A stretch of DNA of 64,000 bases, from contig CM033738.1 in the NCBI GenBank assembly GCA_019671005.1, positions 17,820,202-17,884,201 of the forward strand. Direction: 5' to 3'. The DNA comes from Hibiscus mutabilis (taxonomy: Eukaryota > Streptophyta > Magnoliopsida > Malvales > Malvaceae). Shown piece by piece: positions 1 to 11,100 of this stretch. Each line of letters starts with the position of its first letter. Position 1 is the first letter of the stretch. Position numbers and translations under genes: made by a program. The notes under the pieces were generated by a model that saw nothing but the letters and a program-made list of their open reading frames with translations, was not told the origin of the DNA and searched no databases.

Positions 1-800
1 TATATTTATTATCATTTAAATTGATGTTTTTAGGGTTTTATATACTTTTTAGGAACCAGTCACCCAGCCCTTATCAGCTTATCACTTGCCTTATCACCCT
101 ATTCCTTGCCACACAAGCACAATGAGTTTAAAGGCTGTTATTTTTTTATTATTTTTAATTAGATTAGGTTTTCCTTGTTTTTGTAAAAGTTAAATTACTT
201 TGTCTATCCTTCACCTATAAAAGGATAAAGCCTCCATCATTGTAAAATAGATTTTCTTTGATTTATGAAATATTTAGTGAGTTTATTTTTGCAAGTGCTG
301 ATTACTTGTGCCTTCGAAGTCTTCTTCAACATAAGTTCAACGAGTTCTTGTGAGGGAGATCATCTTCACACTCTTGCTTGCCTAGATAATCGCGTCTAGG
401 AGGGTGGGTTAGAGCCGCTTGAGGTTGCTTGCTTAGATAATTGAATCTAAGAGGGTGTCGAGGACAAAACAACATCAACAATTCACAAGCCATCTTCATC
501 TTCAACCTTCACACCATCTTCCATAATTCCATAAACAAAGCTGGAATTTTCAGATTTCTTTTACCTATCTTCTTCTTAATCTTTTCTCATCTTTTTATTT
601 ATTTTCTTATCATCTAATGCTTCATCTCGTCTTTCTTTCTTTAAATTTCCAGCCTTGAATCTGAAAAATTCAAGAAAATCCCTTCTCTTTTCTCTTGAAT
701 TTTCAGATCTGCCCAAACTTCCTTGATTGAGTCTAGAGCTCCTAGTTCTTGCAACAACTTGATTGAAGGCTTCCAAATCCAAGATTGCGCTACTCTATCA
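1..800 (+). repeat. TE1 5' LTR (left part outside window)
   Basis: This segment matches 3633-4433 almost base for base, apart from small changes such as a 3-bp difference near the end. By comparison with the complete 3' copy (1213 bp), about 410 bp of the U3 start lie before the window. It contains a TATA box at 216-224 and ends TACTCTATCA at 800, directly before the primer-binding site. The high identity of the two LTRs suggests a fairly recent insertion, although the gag inside is broken. Confidence 0.88.
216..224 (+). promoter_or_regulatory. LTR TATA box (TE1 family)
   Basis: TATAAAAGG sits in the LTR and is conserved at 3847-3855 and 33715-33723. The palindromic relative has TATATAAAGG at 18641 and its mirror at 19887-19896. 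It is the likely core promoter for element RNA, with transcription start some 25-35 bp downstream. The start site is inferred, not seen. Confidence 0.6.
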
Positions 801-802
801 TT

Positions 803-814
803 TGGTATCAGATT
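803..814 (+). other. TE1 primer-binding site (initiator Met tRNA type)
   Basis: TGGTATCAGATT lies two bases after the LTR end. The first ten bases match the usual plant PBS complementary to the 3' end of initiator methionine tRNA (TGGTATCAGA). The rest diverges from the usual GCCAGG. Confidence 0.8.
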
Positions 815-1669
815 TGGGACGATTCTTGGCAAGAATTTTGGCGTTTTTGAAAAAAAAAATCGAAAATTAGGGAAAATTCGTCAAAACCAAACGAGTGAAT
901 TTTGAGCTGAAACTTTCCAGATAAGATCTACACCATTGGTGGAGTCATCACACAAAATTTCAGAATTTTTTGAGTTTGGGAACACCTCGAACGAAGTGGA
1001 TAAAGTTTCAACCAAATTAGGGTTTTCCCCTTCTTTAACCCTATTTTCATTATTTTTTTCTTCAATTTTCGTTATTTTCAGTTTATTTACATTGTAAAAA
1101 GAAAAAAAAAGAAAAAAATAAAAAAAGAAAAGAAAAAAGAAAAGAAAAGAAAAGTGAAGAAAAGTGAGAAAGCTTATACCTAGCCACCAACCACCATCAA
1201 GAATCATCAAGATCACCATCATCAACCACCACAAGCATCACATTGAAGTGGATTCAACATTGGATTTCTTCCTTCAAGTTGTTTCTGGGTTTTGGGGTTA
1301 TCATCTTTCTCTACTATTTTTTTTCTACTCTTAGTTTCTTAAGTTCCTTTGTTTTGCTTTTTCTTTCTTCTATTACGCAATTTAACACCTTCTCTTTTTC
1401 TGGTGTGAGTAGGACTAAAAGTTGCATTCCAATCCTTCTTTCTTGCAACTATATTCAATTGGTGTCAAGCCTTTCATTGGACTCCTAGTACAATTAGGAC
1501 TCATTGTTAGGATTAAACTCTGATTGTAACTTGTTGACTTGTGGCAGGAAGGTCTTTAAAGAGCACGAGATCGGTTTACTTGCCTCGCTAAATATTTATT
1601 CCTTGGAGTGTTTAGTGAGATTTCTAGTTTTCTTTTGCTTTTCACCTTTTTAAATCTGAGTGTTTCAGG
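815..1669 (+). other. TE1 untranslated leader
   Basis: This leader runs between PBS and gag start. Its first ~270 bp are closely shared with the leader of the palindromic element (19068-19349), which ties the two families together. A purine-only A/G tract occupies about 1097-1152, followed by a CATCA-rich stretch. The 60-81 codon open frames here on either strand have no family features and I do not treat them as genes. Confidence 0.6.
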
Positions 1670-2449
1670 ATGTCAGAAACGAGTAACGACGAAGAACCAA
1701 ATGAAGTGACTCTTCAAGAAGTTTCAGATACTCTCAATAAACTTGAACGGATGTAACCTCATTGGCAACCAAGCTTGAGCACACCGACATAAAGCGTAAC
1801 CGCAATCTCTCAAACCATTGGGAGATTAGAAACCACTGCTATTGCAAGCGATACAGAAGAGCCTAGGCGTCCAAATCTTGTTCCCATTCAGAATAGACGC
1901 CAAAACCCCCTACATAGGCACAATCCTCGCACAGAGCCGCGACGAGAAACAAACACATTAGCCAAACCAAAGATCACTATACCACCTTTTCAAGGAAGGT
2001 ATGACCCTAATGCTTATTGTGACTGGGAAAATCGAGTTGATCTTCTATTCGAGCATTATCAATGTCCCAAAGAGGATCAAGTTCCACTGTTGACTCTCGA
2101 ATTCACTGAATATGCATCCATTTGGTTGTCCCAATTGGTCCGCAATCGGCGTCTCAATGGAGAAGCCAAGATAACCTCATGGGGAGAACTTAAAAAAGTC
2201 ACGCGAGAACGATTCGTTCCCCCATTATATCAACGGGAGATCAAACAAAAGTTACAAAGGATCCGACAAGGCTACAAAACTGTTGATGAGTATCTCAAAG
2301 AGATGGAATCATTGATGCAAAGAGCCGACATACAAGAGGATGAAGAGGATACAATGACTAGGTTTGTTATCGGACTCAATGACAACATTCTTAAGGTACT
2401 TGAACTCAAAACCTACTACACCCTTCAAGAGACATTCCATTCGCCATGA
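1670..2449 (+). pseudogene. gag: Retrotransposon gag (TE1), broken
   Basis: The frame opens with ATG at 1670 (MSETSND...) and runs in one phase to TGA at 2447-2449. It is interrupted by two TAA codons near 1754 and 1793. The downstream part (about residues 140-260) is a typical Ty3/gypsy gag core: a WENRVDLLFEHY segment, YASIWLSQL, then a WGELKKV...RERFVPP block and RQGYKTVDEYLKEME. In the family this domain forms the virus-like particle that packages element RNA. Homology seems to continue past 2449 in another frame (EKRIKDRQRYR near 2455-2490), so a frameshift is also present. No CCHC zinc knuckle is visible. Family assignment (Retrotrans_gag) is firm and the exact lineage is not. Confidence 0.75.
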
Positions 2450-3206
2450 CAATCGAAAAGCGCATCAAAGATCGACAACGATATCGACTTTGGAAGAATT
2501 ATCACTATGACAGAGGTACCACTCAACCTTTATCTCATTCTAATTCTTCTAAACCTTTTTCGACTCAAGTAGACCAAAGAAAAAATTGAAACATCCAAGT
2601 CTTTGGATAAAACCAAGACAAAAATCCTCATGTTGACGGAAAACACACAAACACTCAAAACAAGAGGATAGTGATAATGAACACATTAGACAAGATGACA
2701 ATGCTTCTAATCCCTCATGTGAAGTAGTAGGTCCACTTGCTATACTCTCATCACCTCCCCACAAAGAAAGTAAGTGTAATTCTAACCCTTCATTCGATTC
2801 TTGTCCTATTATTCCGTTAGAAACACTTTCTCCTCTACAGAAATTGTACATTGATGATAATTTTTGTGAGAGGGATATGGGATGTGAGATACAAAAGATT
2901 GAGAATAAAGAGGCCGAGAGTGAAAAAAGTCAAATTAACGGCCCAAATTTGGTGAGTGAAAATACATATGAGGTAAAAGTCACACAAAACCCAAAAGAAA
3001 AAGACAAGAAAAAGAACGCGACGAGTGATTTTGTTTTGACTAATCCTTACAAATGTTCGAGTAGTGTTGTCTTATTTTTTCAGGATTTTGTTGAACCATT
3101 GAGAGGAGCTCAATTAGATCACTCCACATAAATAAAGAAGCCTTTTTCAATTGAAGTTGATGATTGTTCTCTCATTGCCGATTTAGATTCGAGGACGAAT
3201 CCTTTT
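2450..3206 (+). pseudogene. TE1 gag tail / unknown lysine-glutamate-rich region
   Basis: After gag, the frames are broken until an open stretch at 2844-3131. That stretch begins YIDDNFCERDMG, is rich in K, E and N, and ends near EPLRGAQLDHST. Beyond its stop, the same phase resumes with DDCSLIADLDSRTNPFEE, which runs into the polypurine tract. I recognise no enzyme. In a pol-less element this may be the relic of a gag C-terminus or an unrelated captured segment. Confidence 0.45.
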
Positions 3207-3220
3207 GAGGAGTGGGGGAA
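3207..3220 (+). other. TE1 polypurine tract
   Basis: GAGGAGTGGGGGAA is a pure purine run directly before the LTR start TGATACATG at 3221. This is the expected primer site for plus-strand cDNA synthesis. Confidence 0.8.
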
Positions 3221-4433
3221 TGATACATGCATGAGCGGGGTCAAATTACTAATATTATACAAGAAGCTGAATTTGTTCGATGCAAACAATAAAAGCCAAA
3301 ATATTGCACGCATAGGAGGTCAAAAACGATGCATCTTGGACAAGAAATTGAATCTGTTTGTAAAGTCTGGAAAGTCAGCCAACTTGCGACGAGTTTTTGG
3401 ATGGGATCCGGGCATTTCTGAGTCAAGGTGTCTTCTAACAAATTGTCCACCATTCAGTTACCTTTCCAACGCATCTTGAAACGCATCAATCGGACATTAC
3501 GAACTCAAGATACGTCCAATTTACTGAAGGCTGCGCATGCAGAAAACTGGATAAGGGATTATTACGGGATTTTGAAAAATTCAGCCCAAAAGCTAACATA
3601 TAAGGCTTTGGACGAATTAAACTTAGCCCAATATATTTATTATCATTTAAATTGATGTTTTTAGGGTTTTATATACTTTTTAGGAACCAGTCACCCAGCC
3701 CTTATCAGCTTATCACTTGCCTTATCACCCTATTCCTTGCCACACAAGCACAATGAGTTTAAAGGCTGTTATTTTTTTATTATTTTTAATTAGATTAGGT
3801 TTTCCTTGTTTTTGTAAAAGTTAAATTACTTTGTCTATCCTTCACCTATAAAAGGATGAAGCCTCCATCATTGTAAAATAGATTTTCTTTGATTTATGAA
3901 ATATTTAGTGAGTTTATTTTTGCAAGTGCTGATTACTTGTGCCTTCGAAGTCTTCTTCAACATAAGTTCAACGAGTTCTTGTGAGGGAGATCATCTTCAC
4001 ACTCTTGCTTGCCTAGATAATCGCGTCTAGGAGGGTGGGTTAGAGCCGCTTGAGGTTGCTAGCTTAGATAATTGAGTCTAAGAGGGTGTCGAGGACAAAA
4101 CAACATTAACAATTCACAAGCCATCTTCATCTTCAACCTTCACACCATCTTCCATAATTCCATAAACAAAGCTGGAATTTTCAGATTTCTTTTACCTATC
4201 TTCTTCTTAATCTTTTCTCATCTTTTTATTTATTTTCTTATCATCTAATCCTTCATCTCGTCTTTCTTTCTTTAAATTTCCAGCCTTGAATCTGAAAAAT
4301 TCAAGAAAATCCCTTCTCTTTTCTCTTGAATTTTCAGATCTGCCCAAACTTCCTTGATTGAGTCTAGAGCTCCTAGTTCTTGCAACAACTTGATTTTGAA
4401 GGCTTCCAAATCCAAGATTGCGCTACTCTATCA
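3221..4433 (+). repeat. TE1 3' LTR (complete, 1213 bp)
   Basis: It starts TGATACATGCATGAGCGGGG immediately after the polypurine tract and ends CTCTATCA at 4433. The first ~290 bp and the last part are also found in the palindromic element at 18067-20481, while the middle differs. The TATA box is at 3847-3855. To its right the sequence changes at once to the minus-strand RT of TE2. Confidence 0.88.
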
Positions 4434-5285
4434 CAAACCTCCGGTAGTAACCCGCCAAACCAGGGAAACTTCTAACCTCCGTCACATACTTAGGCTCCTT
4501 CTAACTCATTACAGCATCAACCTTATGCGGATCAACATGGATTCCTTCGGCCGACACCACATGTCCGAGAAACACAACTTCCATGAGCCAGAACTCACAT
4601 TTGCTTAACTTAGCATAAAGCTGATTAGCCAACAGCGTCTGAAGCACAATTCTCAAATGTTTATCACGATCTTCCTCGGTACGTGAGTACACTAGGATAT
4701 CATCGATGAACACAACCACAAACTGATCCAAAAACTCATCAAACACACGGTTCATCATGCCCATAAGAGCAGCTGGAGCATTGGTCAAACCAAACGGCAT
4801 CACAAGAAACTCGTAATGCCTGTACCTCGTACGAAAGGCTGTTTTGGGCACATCCACCTCCTTCACCTTTAACTGATAGTACCCCAACCTCAAATCTATC
4901 TTGGAAAACATCGAGGCTCCCATAAACTGATCAAATAGGTCATCTATCCGCGGTAAGGGATACTTGTTCTTTATTGTCAACTTATTCAGCTGCCGGTAAT
5001 CTATACCATCCGCAACGTACCATCTTTCTTCTTAACAAACAACACCGGCGCTCCCCACAGTTAAATACTGGGTCTGATGAACCCACGATTAAGCAACTCT
5101 TGCAACTGCGTTTTCAGCTCTTTCAATTCCTTCGGAGCCATGCGGTATGGAGCAATGGATACAGGTACTGTACATGTAAAGACCTTAATGCCAAACTCTA
5201 CCCCACGGTCAGGTGGCAACCCTAGTAATTCCTCTGGAAAAACACCCAAAAACTCACATACGGTGCGAACATCTTGCACCCTCAA
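4434..5285 (-). pseudogene. pol: Ty3/gypsy reverse transcriptase (TE2), broken and truncated
   Basis: Read leftward, this covers the protease-RT linker (VFPEELLGLPPDR), the start of the RT fold (PYRMAPKELKELK), the LDRG-type helix, KNKYPLPRIDDLFDQ, the FSKIDLR motif with its catalytic Asp, the MPFGLTNAP block, and FIDDILVYS, the F-I-D-D form of the catalytic box. It continues to FLGHVVSAEGI and ends inside GYYRR, where TE1 is inserted. The stretch around 4981-5061 is shifted and has lost its frame, and a stop sits near 4500. RNase H and integrase should lie left of TE1, outside the window. This enzyme copies element RNA into cDNA. Confidence 0.88.
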
Positions 5286-5845
5286 CTCCTCGATTCAGGA
5301 TTCATAACATAGACCAAATAAGCCTGACATCCTGAATCCAACATTCGTCTTGCCTCCAAAGATGAAACAACACTAGACAAAAACTTGGCATTCTCGCCAA
5401 CAACCACTACCTCATAATCATTTGACAACCTCAAGGATATCTGTTTGGTCTCAAAATCCACCACAACCCGATGTTCGATCAACCAATCCATACCCAAAAT
5501 CACATCAAAACCATGGAATGGTAACTCCATCAAGTCCACGGCAAACAAATGTCCCTAAACCATCAGCGGACACCTACGATACAACCTCCTAACCATGACT
5601 GTCTCCCCAAGAGAACTAGTCACTCTAACACCCACATTGAGAATTTCAACAGATATATCAAGCAACTCAGCATGCTCACCCAAAATGTATGAATGAGTAG
5701 AACCAGAATCAACCAACGAATACAACGACAAAGACTGTAGGGTAAAAGTACCTGCAATCACATCAGTGTCATTGCGACCCTCACGGTGCGTACACACCCT
5801 AGCTGGTCCACCTCTCTCAGGCTGGATAGCAACAGTATGAGCCAT
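5282..5845 (-). pseudogene. pol: Retropepsin-like aspartic protease (TE2)
   Basis: The minus frame starting at 5845 shows VCTHREGRNDTDVIAGTF, then LVDSGSTHSYI with the D-S-G catalytic triplet, followed after one stop (near 5555) by FHGFDVILGMDWL. This is the usual gypsy protease that cuts the gag-pol polyprotein. A frame break separates it from the RT at about 5282. Upstream it continues into the zinc-knuckle part of gag. Confidence 0.82.
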
Positions 5846-7034
5846 AGTCCTTTACCCACCATCTCGACGCTGAAATGGTCTGCGGCCACGACCACGACCA
5901 CGCTGCGGAGCAACAACAAGTGCAGCACCCTGACCCACCTCGGGCCAACAACGGACAATCACGCATATGATGGTCGCCCAACCCACCACTCCAACAAGCA
6001 TTAGCCACCACAGACGCATGTGCCTGGCCCTCCCTAGCCAAACACGGGCAATCTCGCCTCAAATGATCTTGGGATCCACAAACCCAACAAGTGTTAAACG
6101 GTGCTCTAGCCTGAGCACCCTGCCCCTGGACTCCACGTCCCACAACACCTCCACCATGCCTCAGCTTTGGGCAAAACCTCCTGTCACGATGTCTCTTGGC
6201 CTGACCACCGCTATAACCCGAATCAACAGCTCTCTTACCCGAGCTAGAGCCTCGCAATCTAGATGCCAAGCCCAAATTCTGCTCTACATCCTTAGCTCAC
6301 GAAACCAGCACATCAAAGTCGGTGTAATCAGCAACAAGCATGTATGTCTTAACATCCTGCACAAGCCCATACCGGAAACGATCACATCGAGTATGCTCGT
6401 CAAGAACCAACTCAGGTGCATACCGACTCAACCTCACGAACTGCACCTCGTACTCTGCAACAGACATACTGCCCTGCACTAAAGCCATAAACTCACGCTT
6501 CTTCTTGTCCTGATATCGGACTCCCAAAAACTTCTTCCGGAAAGCTTCATAGAAGAACTCCTAGGTCACATCATCCATCGCCATACTAGATATCTTGGTA
6601 GTCCACCATGTATAAGCATCACCCTGCAGCAGGGAAACAACACAACCCAACTTATGAGCATCGGTGCATCCCATCTGGCCCAGTATCCTCTCAGTACTGG
6701 CCAACCAACCCTTAGAAGCCTCAGGCGATAAACCTCGGAACTCAACTCTTCCCAAACTACGTAGACGCTCAAGCGGCAAACCTTGCCCCTCAATCGATGA
6801 TGCTGGCACATGAACACCCACAATTGTTGCCTAAAATGCACCGGTCATGGCCTGTATCAACGGTGCCAAATCACCTATCCCTGGCCCAGCCGGCGCAGGT
6901 GGTGCTTGCTCCACTCCCTCAGGTGGATTAGGTGGGGGCGGTGGCAACCCTCCAAGAGACACAACTTCTTCATCATCCTGCCCAGCGGTAACAGCAATCA
7001 CACTAGATCGCAACTCTCTCCTCGGTCCCGTCAT
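5846..7034 (-). pseudogene. gag: Gypsy gag with CCHC zinc knuckle (TE2), broken
   Basis: The likely start is ATG at 7034 (MTGPRRELRSS), followed by a proline-rich stretch and LIQAMTGAF. The capsid-like part continues in other frames: RILGQMGCTDAHKLGC, LLQGDAYTWW, FLGVRYQDKKKREFM, SVAEYEVQFVRLSRYAPEL, then a basic G/R-rich tail and a zinc knuckle CWVCGSQDHLRRDC (C-x2-C-x4-H-x4-C). A second Cys-rich repeat follows (CWSGGLGDHHMRDC). Stops and shifts occur near 6830, 6561, 6527 and 6297. TE6 (22912-23565) is a close relative on the same strand. Confidence 0.82.
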
Positions 7035-7272
7035 GCTAAAATATATCTAAGGCATGATAATCATTTCAAAAAAAACCAGTCAGGCCAACCTCAAGCAAGG
7101 ATCCAAGACTTTCATTTCAAAAATCAAAACTTCCCAGACTATAATAATAAGGCAATGGGTACCCCAAAACATCCCCAACATAGCATACAACAACCAACAT
7201 TCATATATCAATCACCGTACATATCAACTAGCGTACAGACAACAATCACCGTAACCTCCCAAACGAACCAAA

Positions 7273-7288
7273 CCTGGCTCTGATACCA
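7273..7288 (-). other. TE2 primer-binding site (initiator Met tRNA)
   Basis: On the minus strand this reads TGGTATCAGAGCCAGG, the full plant initiator-tRNA PBS. It is five bases from the LTR boundary at 7294 and so fixes the orientation of TE2. Confidence 0.9.
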
Positions 7289-7293
7289 CCAAA

Positions 7294-10200
7294 TGTAACC
7301 CCCTTGATCAGGCCTAGACGCCCAACCGAACCAAGAAAACTACATTAGGTTTGTAATAGCAAACTGAAGAGATACAACCAAACCCGATCCATTTTTTATT
7401 TTTATCTTATCTAGATGCCAATTATTATTCCTACATGTTCATATAGACATCAGGTGCAACCCCAACTCAATCGGGCATCAGTTTGACATCCAATTAATCA
7501 TATTTACAATTTAGGGACCAAATTGAAAATATAGAAAATTTCAGGATTAAAGCTCACTTTTAGGTTACCAACCTTCAATTAGTCAGGTTCTAATCTTTCA
7601 TTTCAAATTTCAGCTCAATCTGATCATTCGACCACATATAATTGTATTGGCAAGTTTAGGGACTAAAATGCAAAGAAAGCAAAACTGCCCAAAATGACAT
7701 TAACAGGAAAAACAACCATTCGTATCGAAATGGGTAAACCCGTACCGATACAGTTTGAAAAACACTGTTTCGATACACCTAACTAAAAAACCAAACTTTT
7801 GAAATATTTAAAACCGTACCGATACGATTCCTTAGGTGTTTCGATACGCGGGTTCGGGTTACAAAAGTGAATTCCAAAGGCTAAAACTCGTATCGAAACA
7901 CCCATCCCCGTACCGGAACGCCAGGCCAAATTTGCCTAGGCGTATTGAAACGCACCAGACTTGTACCGATCCCACAAGCTTGAAATTACCTATCTATACC
8001 GATATGGTCCCCCGCGTATCGGTACGCTTGGGCCTGTAATGTCACATTTAGCTAATTTTTCATCCCGAAAGCATACTCAAACCACTCCAACATGCTTTAA
8101 ACACAATACCAACATGTCAAACATATCTCATGTCAACAAGCATCACATATCTAACAACACAATGAGGACTTATGCATCAAAGAGGAAATCTATAGGCATG
8201 CTTCCTATATGCATCCAACCAACTTACCAAGATATAAGCCAGAACCAAAAACAATCATTTGAGGCCATTTACAACCCAAGAACAACTAAAGAAACATGCT
8301 CAAACAGGGAGTTTCATAAAACATCTTCCAAAAACACTATAAGTACCCCCATTGCCCTTATTCATCATTATAGTCTAGTCTCTGACATACTTTGGAAACA
8401 AGTCTTGCCAAGATCCCCTTGCTTCTTGCTGCCTTCCAAGACCACAATTATCTGTATTGATGGACAACGAGAGCGTAAGCACACAAGGCTTAGTGAGGAG
8501 AGCTCTAAAACGAACATCATCAATGCATTTAAAACCATTTAATTAACATCATCCTTTAAAACATCATCATGCCCTTTTAAAACATGCACTTTACACAATT
8601 AAAGCCAGCATATTAAACCATATGCTACACGTATCCTTATTCAACAGCAAGTCACATTGCTAACCCTCCACTTAACCTTCCCATGCATTAATACCAAATG
8701 CAAAACTTAAGGAGAAACATGTATAAACAACATTATACAACATATACATTCCAATGATACATTAACAATTATATTGGCTTTCAAGTGATCGTTAACAAGT
8801 TCAACTACAAAAGAGTTCATCAGATACACAGATTCAACAAGTGTTAACCCAACACTTCAAGCCATCTCAACCGGAATAGCGATACAATCACAATCGGGTA
8901 CAATAACAACCGAGTACCATAACAACCCATGGAACACCCGCCCCAATCATCGATTAGACGCTTAATCCACTAATGGGAGTATTCGGTACTGTTTAACCCC
9001 TCTATCGTTAGGGTACTTGGATGGAGTATTCGGTACGCCATATAAACCCCTCAACATCCAAGGTGACTTATTTACAGTGCACTCAATCCTATGGTCGACC
9101 AACTATATCCGATAACAATTTTAAAACCACATCACTTGCCAATATAATTAACCAAATAACATTTACCTCACTGTTTTTAACAAGCATTAAACCATGCCAT
9201 TTATCCAAAGCAACAACCATGCTTTAAAACACAAGTATAAACCATACTTACAAGGATCACTTACCGTGTGCATCCTTCAGTATAACATGCTCAAAAACAG
9301 TATATCCAATACTTTAAAACATGCTTAAACAGTAGGTAATATGTAAATCAAAACAAGTGCATAAATCCATTTCAAACTAGCACGACCGAGAGAGAAAACC
9401 ACTTTATACTTACTTTCGATTCTAGGTAAGCGTTTCAAGCTCTACCTTAACTCCCAAAACTCTGTTCCCAAAACATCAAAACACTTTAAACCACGTTTTC
9501 ACTCACCGATACGCGAAACCTCGATTCGCCGACTCGAAATCAAGAATTCGAAGCCTCCAATGCTTCTCGAATCACTTCCGGATCAACCTCCCCTGTTTTT
9601 ACTACAAAACAACAGAGGATTAATGCATCATAATGCATTCTAAACACAGCAGCTGCAATCCTTCTCGGATTCCCACAAAACCTTCACAATTAACCTTCCT
9701 CAACAACCGAAAGCATAACCAAAACACTTCGATTCACAACCCAGCCAACATCTATCAATCTAACATCACTTCCATCATCAAAACACATCTAAAAATAGAT
9801 TCAAAACAACCAACTTCCTCCAGCAACCTTTACAACCATAAAAACACCACAAAACCTCAAAACTAATAACCTAAACAAATAGAGATTCTTAAGTTTCAGG
9901 ATTTCATTGATAAAAATCACTTATCAACGTGATTAAACATCCAAAATATGAATCAAAGCAATCTCACTTACTGGAAATCAGATCCAATTCGCGAATCAAC
10001 TCTTTTTTACCCTAAACTCCCAACAACCTTTACAAACCTTTGTAAAGCATTTAAAAACCAGTTTCCACTCACCAATATGCCTCGCTTTCCTTGCCAACGC
10101 GAAACAAGCTTCTAGCAAGCAACAAAACAACGTCAAGCTTCATTGCCTTGATTTCCCCCTATTTTAAACACATAAAACCAGAGGATAAATGCATTAAAAT

Positions 10201-11100
10201 GCATTCAAACCATTGCCTAACAGCAATCTCCCGCAACTCCCAAGTTGCCCCCACTCAACAATCATCCGAAACATATCGAAAACATTATCAAATCCTTCCA
10301 AAACTTAACACAGCCATAATATAACGATTCAAACCATTAAACTTCATCAACTAACATCTAAAAACCCTTTCCCAACATCCTTTTAATTCCAGCAATGATT
10401 AAACATCAAAATCATCACAAAAACCCTTAACTAACAGCTTAACTATTAGAGATTCAACCAATTTCGGGATTCCATTATTAAAATCAACTTATCCACATTA
10501 TATTACATCTAAAATGCAATTAAAATCAATCTTCTACACTGGAAAAATAGATCCAATTAAAAAATCACAAGATTTCATCAATTAAACCTCTATTAAGCAA
10601 AATTCCATAATTAATCAATTAAATCCCATTAGAAAACATATATAAAGAGTCAAGAACTTGGGAATTTCAGTAAAGAACCTTTCATTAGAGGAGAAGAACG
10701 AACCTTACCTCCAATGAGTGAGTTTCCCCTTAATTGGATGTTTTCCTCTTGAAAAACAAAGAGATTCAATAAGATTTTAGAAAAACAAGTTGAAGAATCA
10801 TTTAGCAAATCAAAGAGTTATGAAATCAAAATAATCACCTTAAATCTCTAATAAGAAAAAGAGTGTTTGGCTGAGAATATTTTGAGAGAAAATATGAGAG
10901 AAAGAAAGTTACGTCAAATTGTGATTTAGAAAAATAACTACTTCTCTAACTAAATCCTTTTAATTCCCTTAATTAAAACTCTTTTAAAAATGATTCTAAT
11001 TAAGAGAAAACTCAGATTAGACCAAATGGTAAAATAGCTCTTTAAAGATTCAAAGTTTTGACTCTTTACAAAGTAGTCCCCTTTAAAATATTTTAAAGGT
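7294..11100 (-). repeat. TE2 5' LTR (long gypsy LTR, right end unresolved)
   Basis: The LTR edge next to the PBS reads TGTAACCCCC on the plus strand. The sequence is colinear, with many small indels, with the solo LTR 37430-40923, for example the blocks near 8450-8500, 9000-9170 and 9320-9450. Alignment by eye stays convincing to about 11100. The expected GTTACA terminus is not found there, though a possible LTR end (CACGACCTTACA) occurs at 11743-11754. No gene is seen. The ORFs of 60-190 codons are out of any known family. The LTR holds a cluster of TACCGATAC-type motifs. Confidence 0.75.
7716..8025. repeat. Cluster of CGTACCGATACG-type motifs in TE2 LTR
   Basis: About eleven variants of CGTATCGRWACG / CGTACCGATACG occur in about 310 bp, on both strands, spaced roughly 20-40 bp. 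The same kind of cluster is present at the matching place in every LTR of this group in the window (16862-17085, 24253-24440, 37990-38160, 59576-59870). The motif is close to self-complementary. Confidence 0.7.

Larger units (their letters stand above)
1..4433 (+). mobile_element. TE1: non-autonomous LTR retrotransposon with gag relic and no pol
   Basis: Two long direct repeats (1-800, cut by the window edge, and 3221-4433) bracket an interior of about 2.4 kb. The LTR begins TGATACATGC and ends CTCTATCA. A methionine-type PBS follows the first copy and a purine-rich tract precedes the second, so the structure is complete on the right. Only a gag-like region and a lysine/glutamate-rich tail are recognisable inside. 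No protease, reverse transcriptase or integrase motif is seen, so it would need enzymes from another element. This matches the class described as terminal-repeat retrotransposons with a GAG domain. It is inserted in the RT region of minus-strand TE2. The right target-site copy should be CAAAC (4434-4438), but its partner lies outside the window. Confidence 0.85.

Noticed and set aside
7273..7288. tRNA gene from the tRNA-like match
   Set aside because: Only the 3'-end complement used as primer site is present. No cloverleaf can be drawn here or at the other PBS sites.
7836..8542. 193-codon open frame on the plus strand
   Set aside because: It lies inside an LTR that belongs to a minus-strand element, and the frame is not kept in the sister LTRs at 24300 and 38000.
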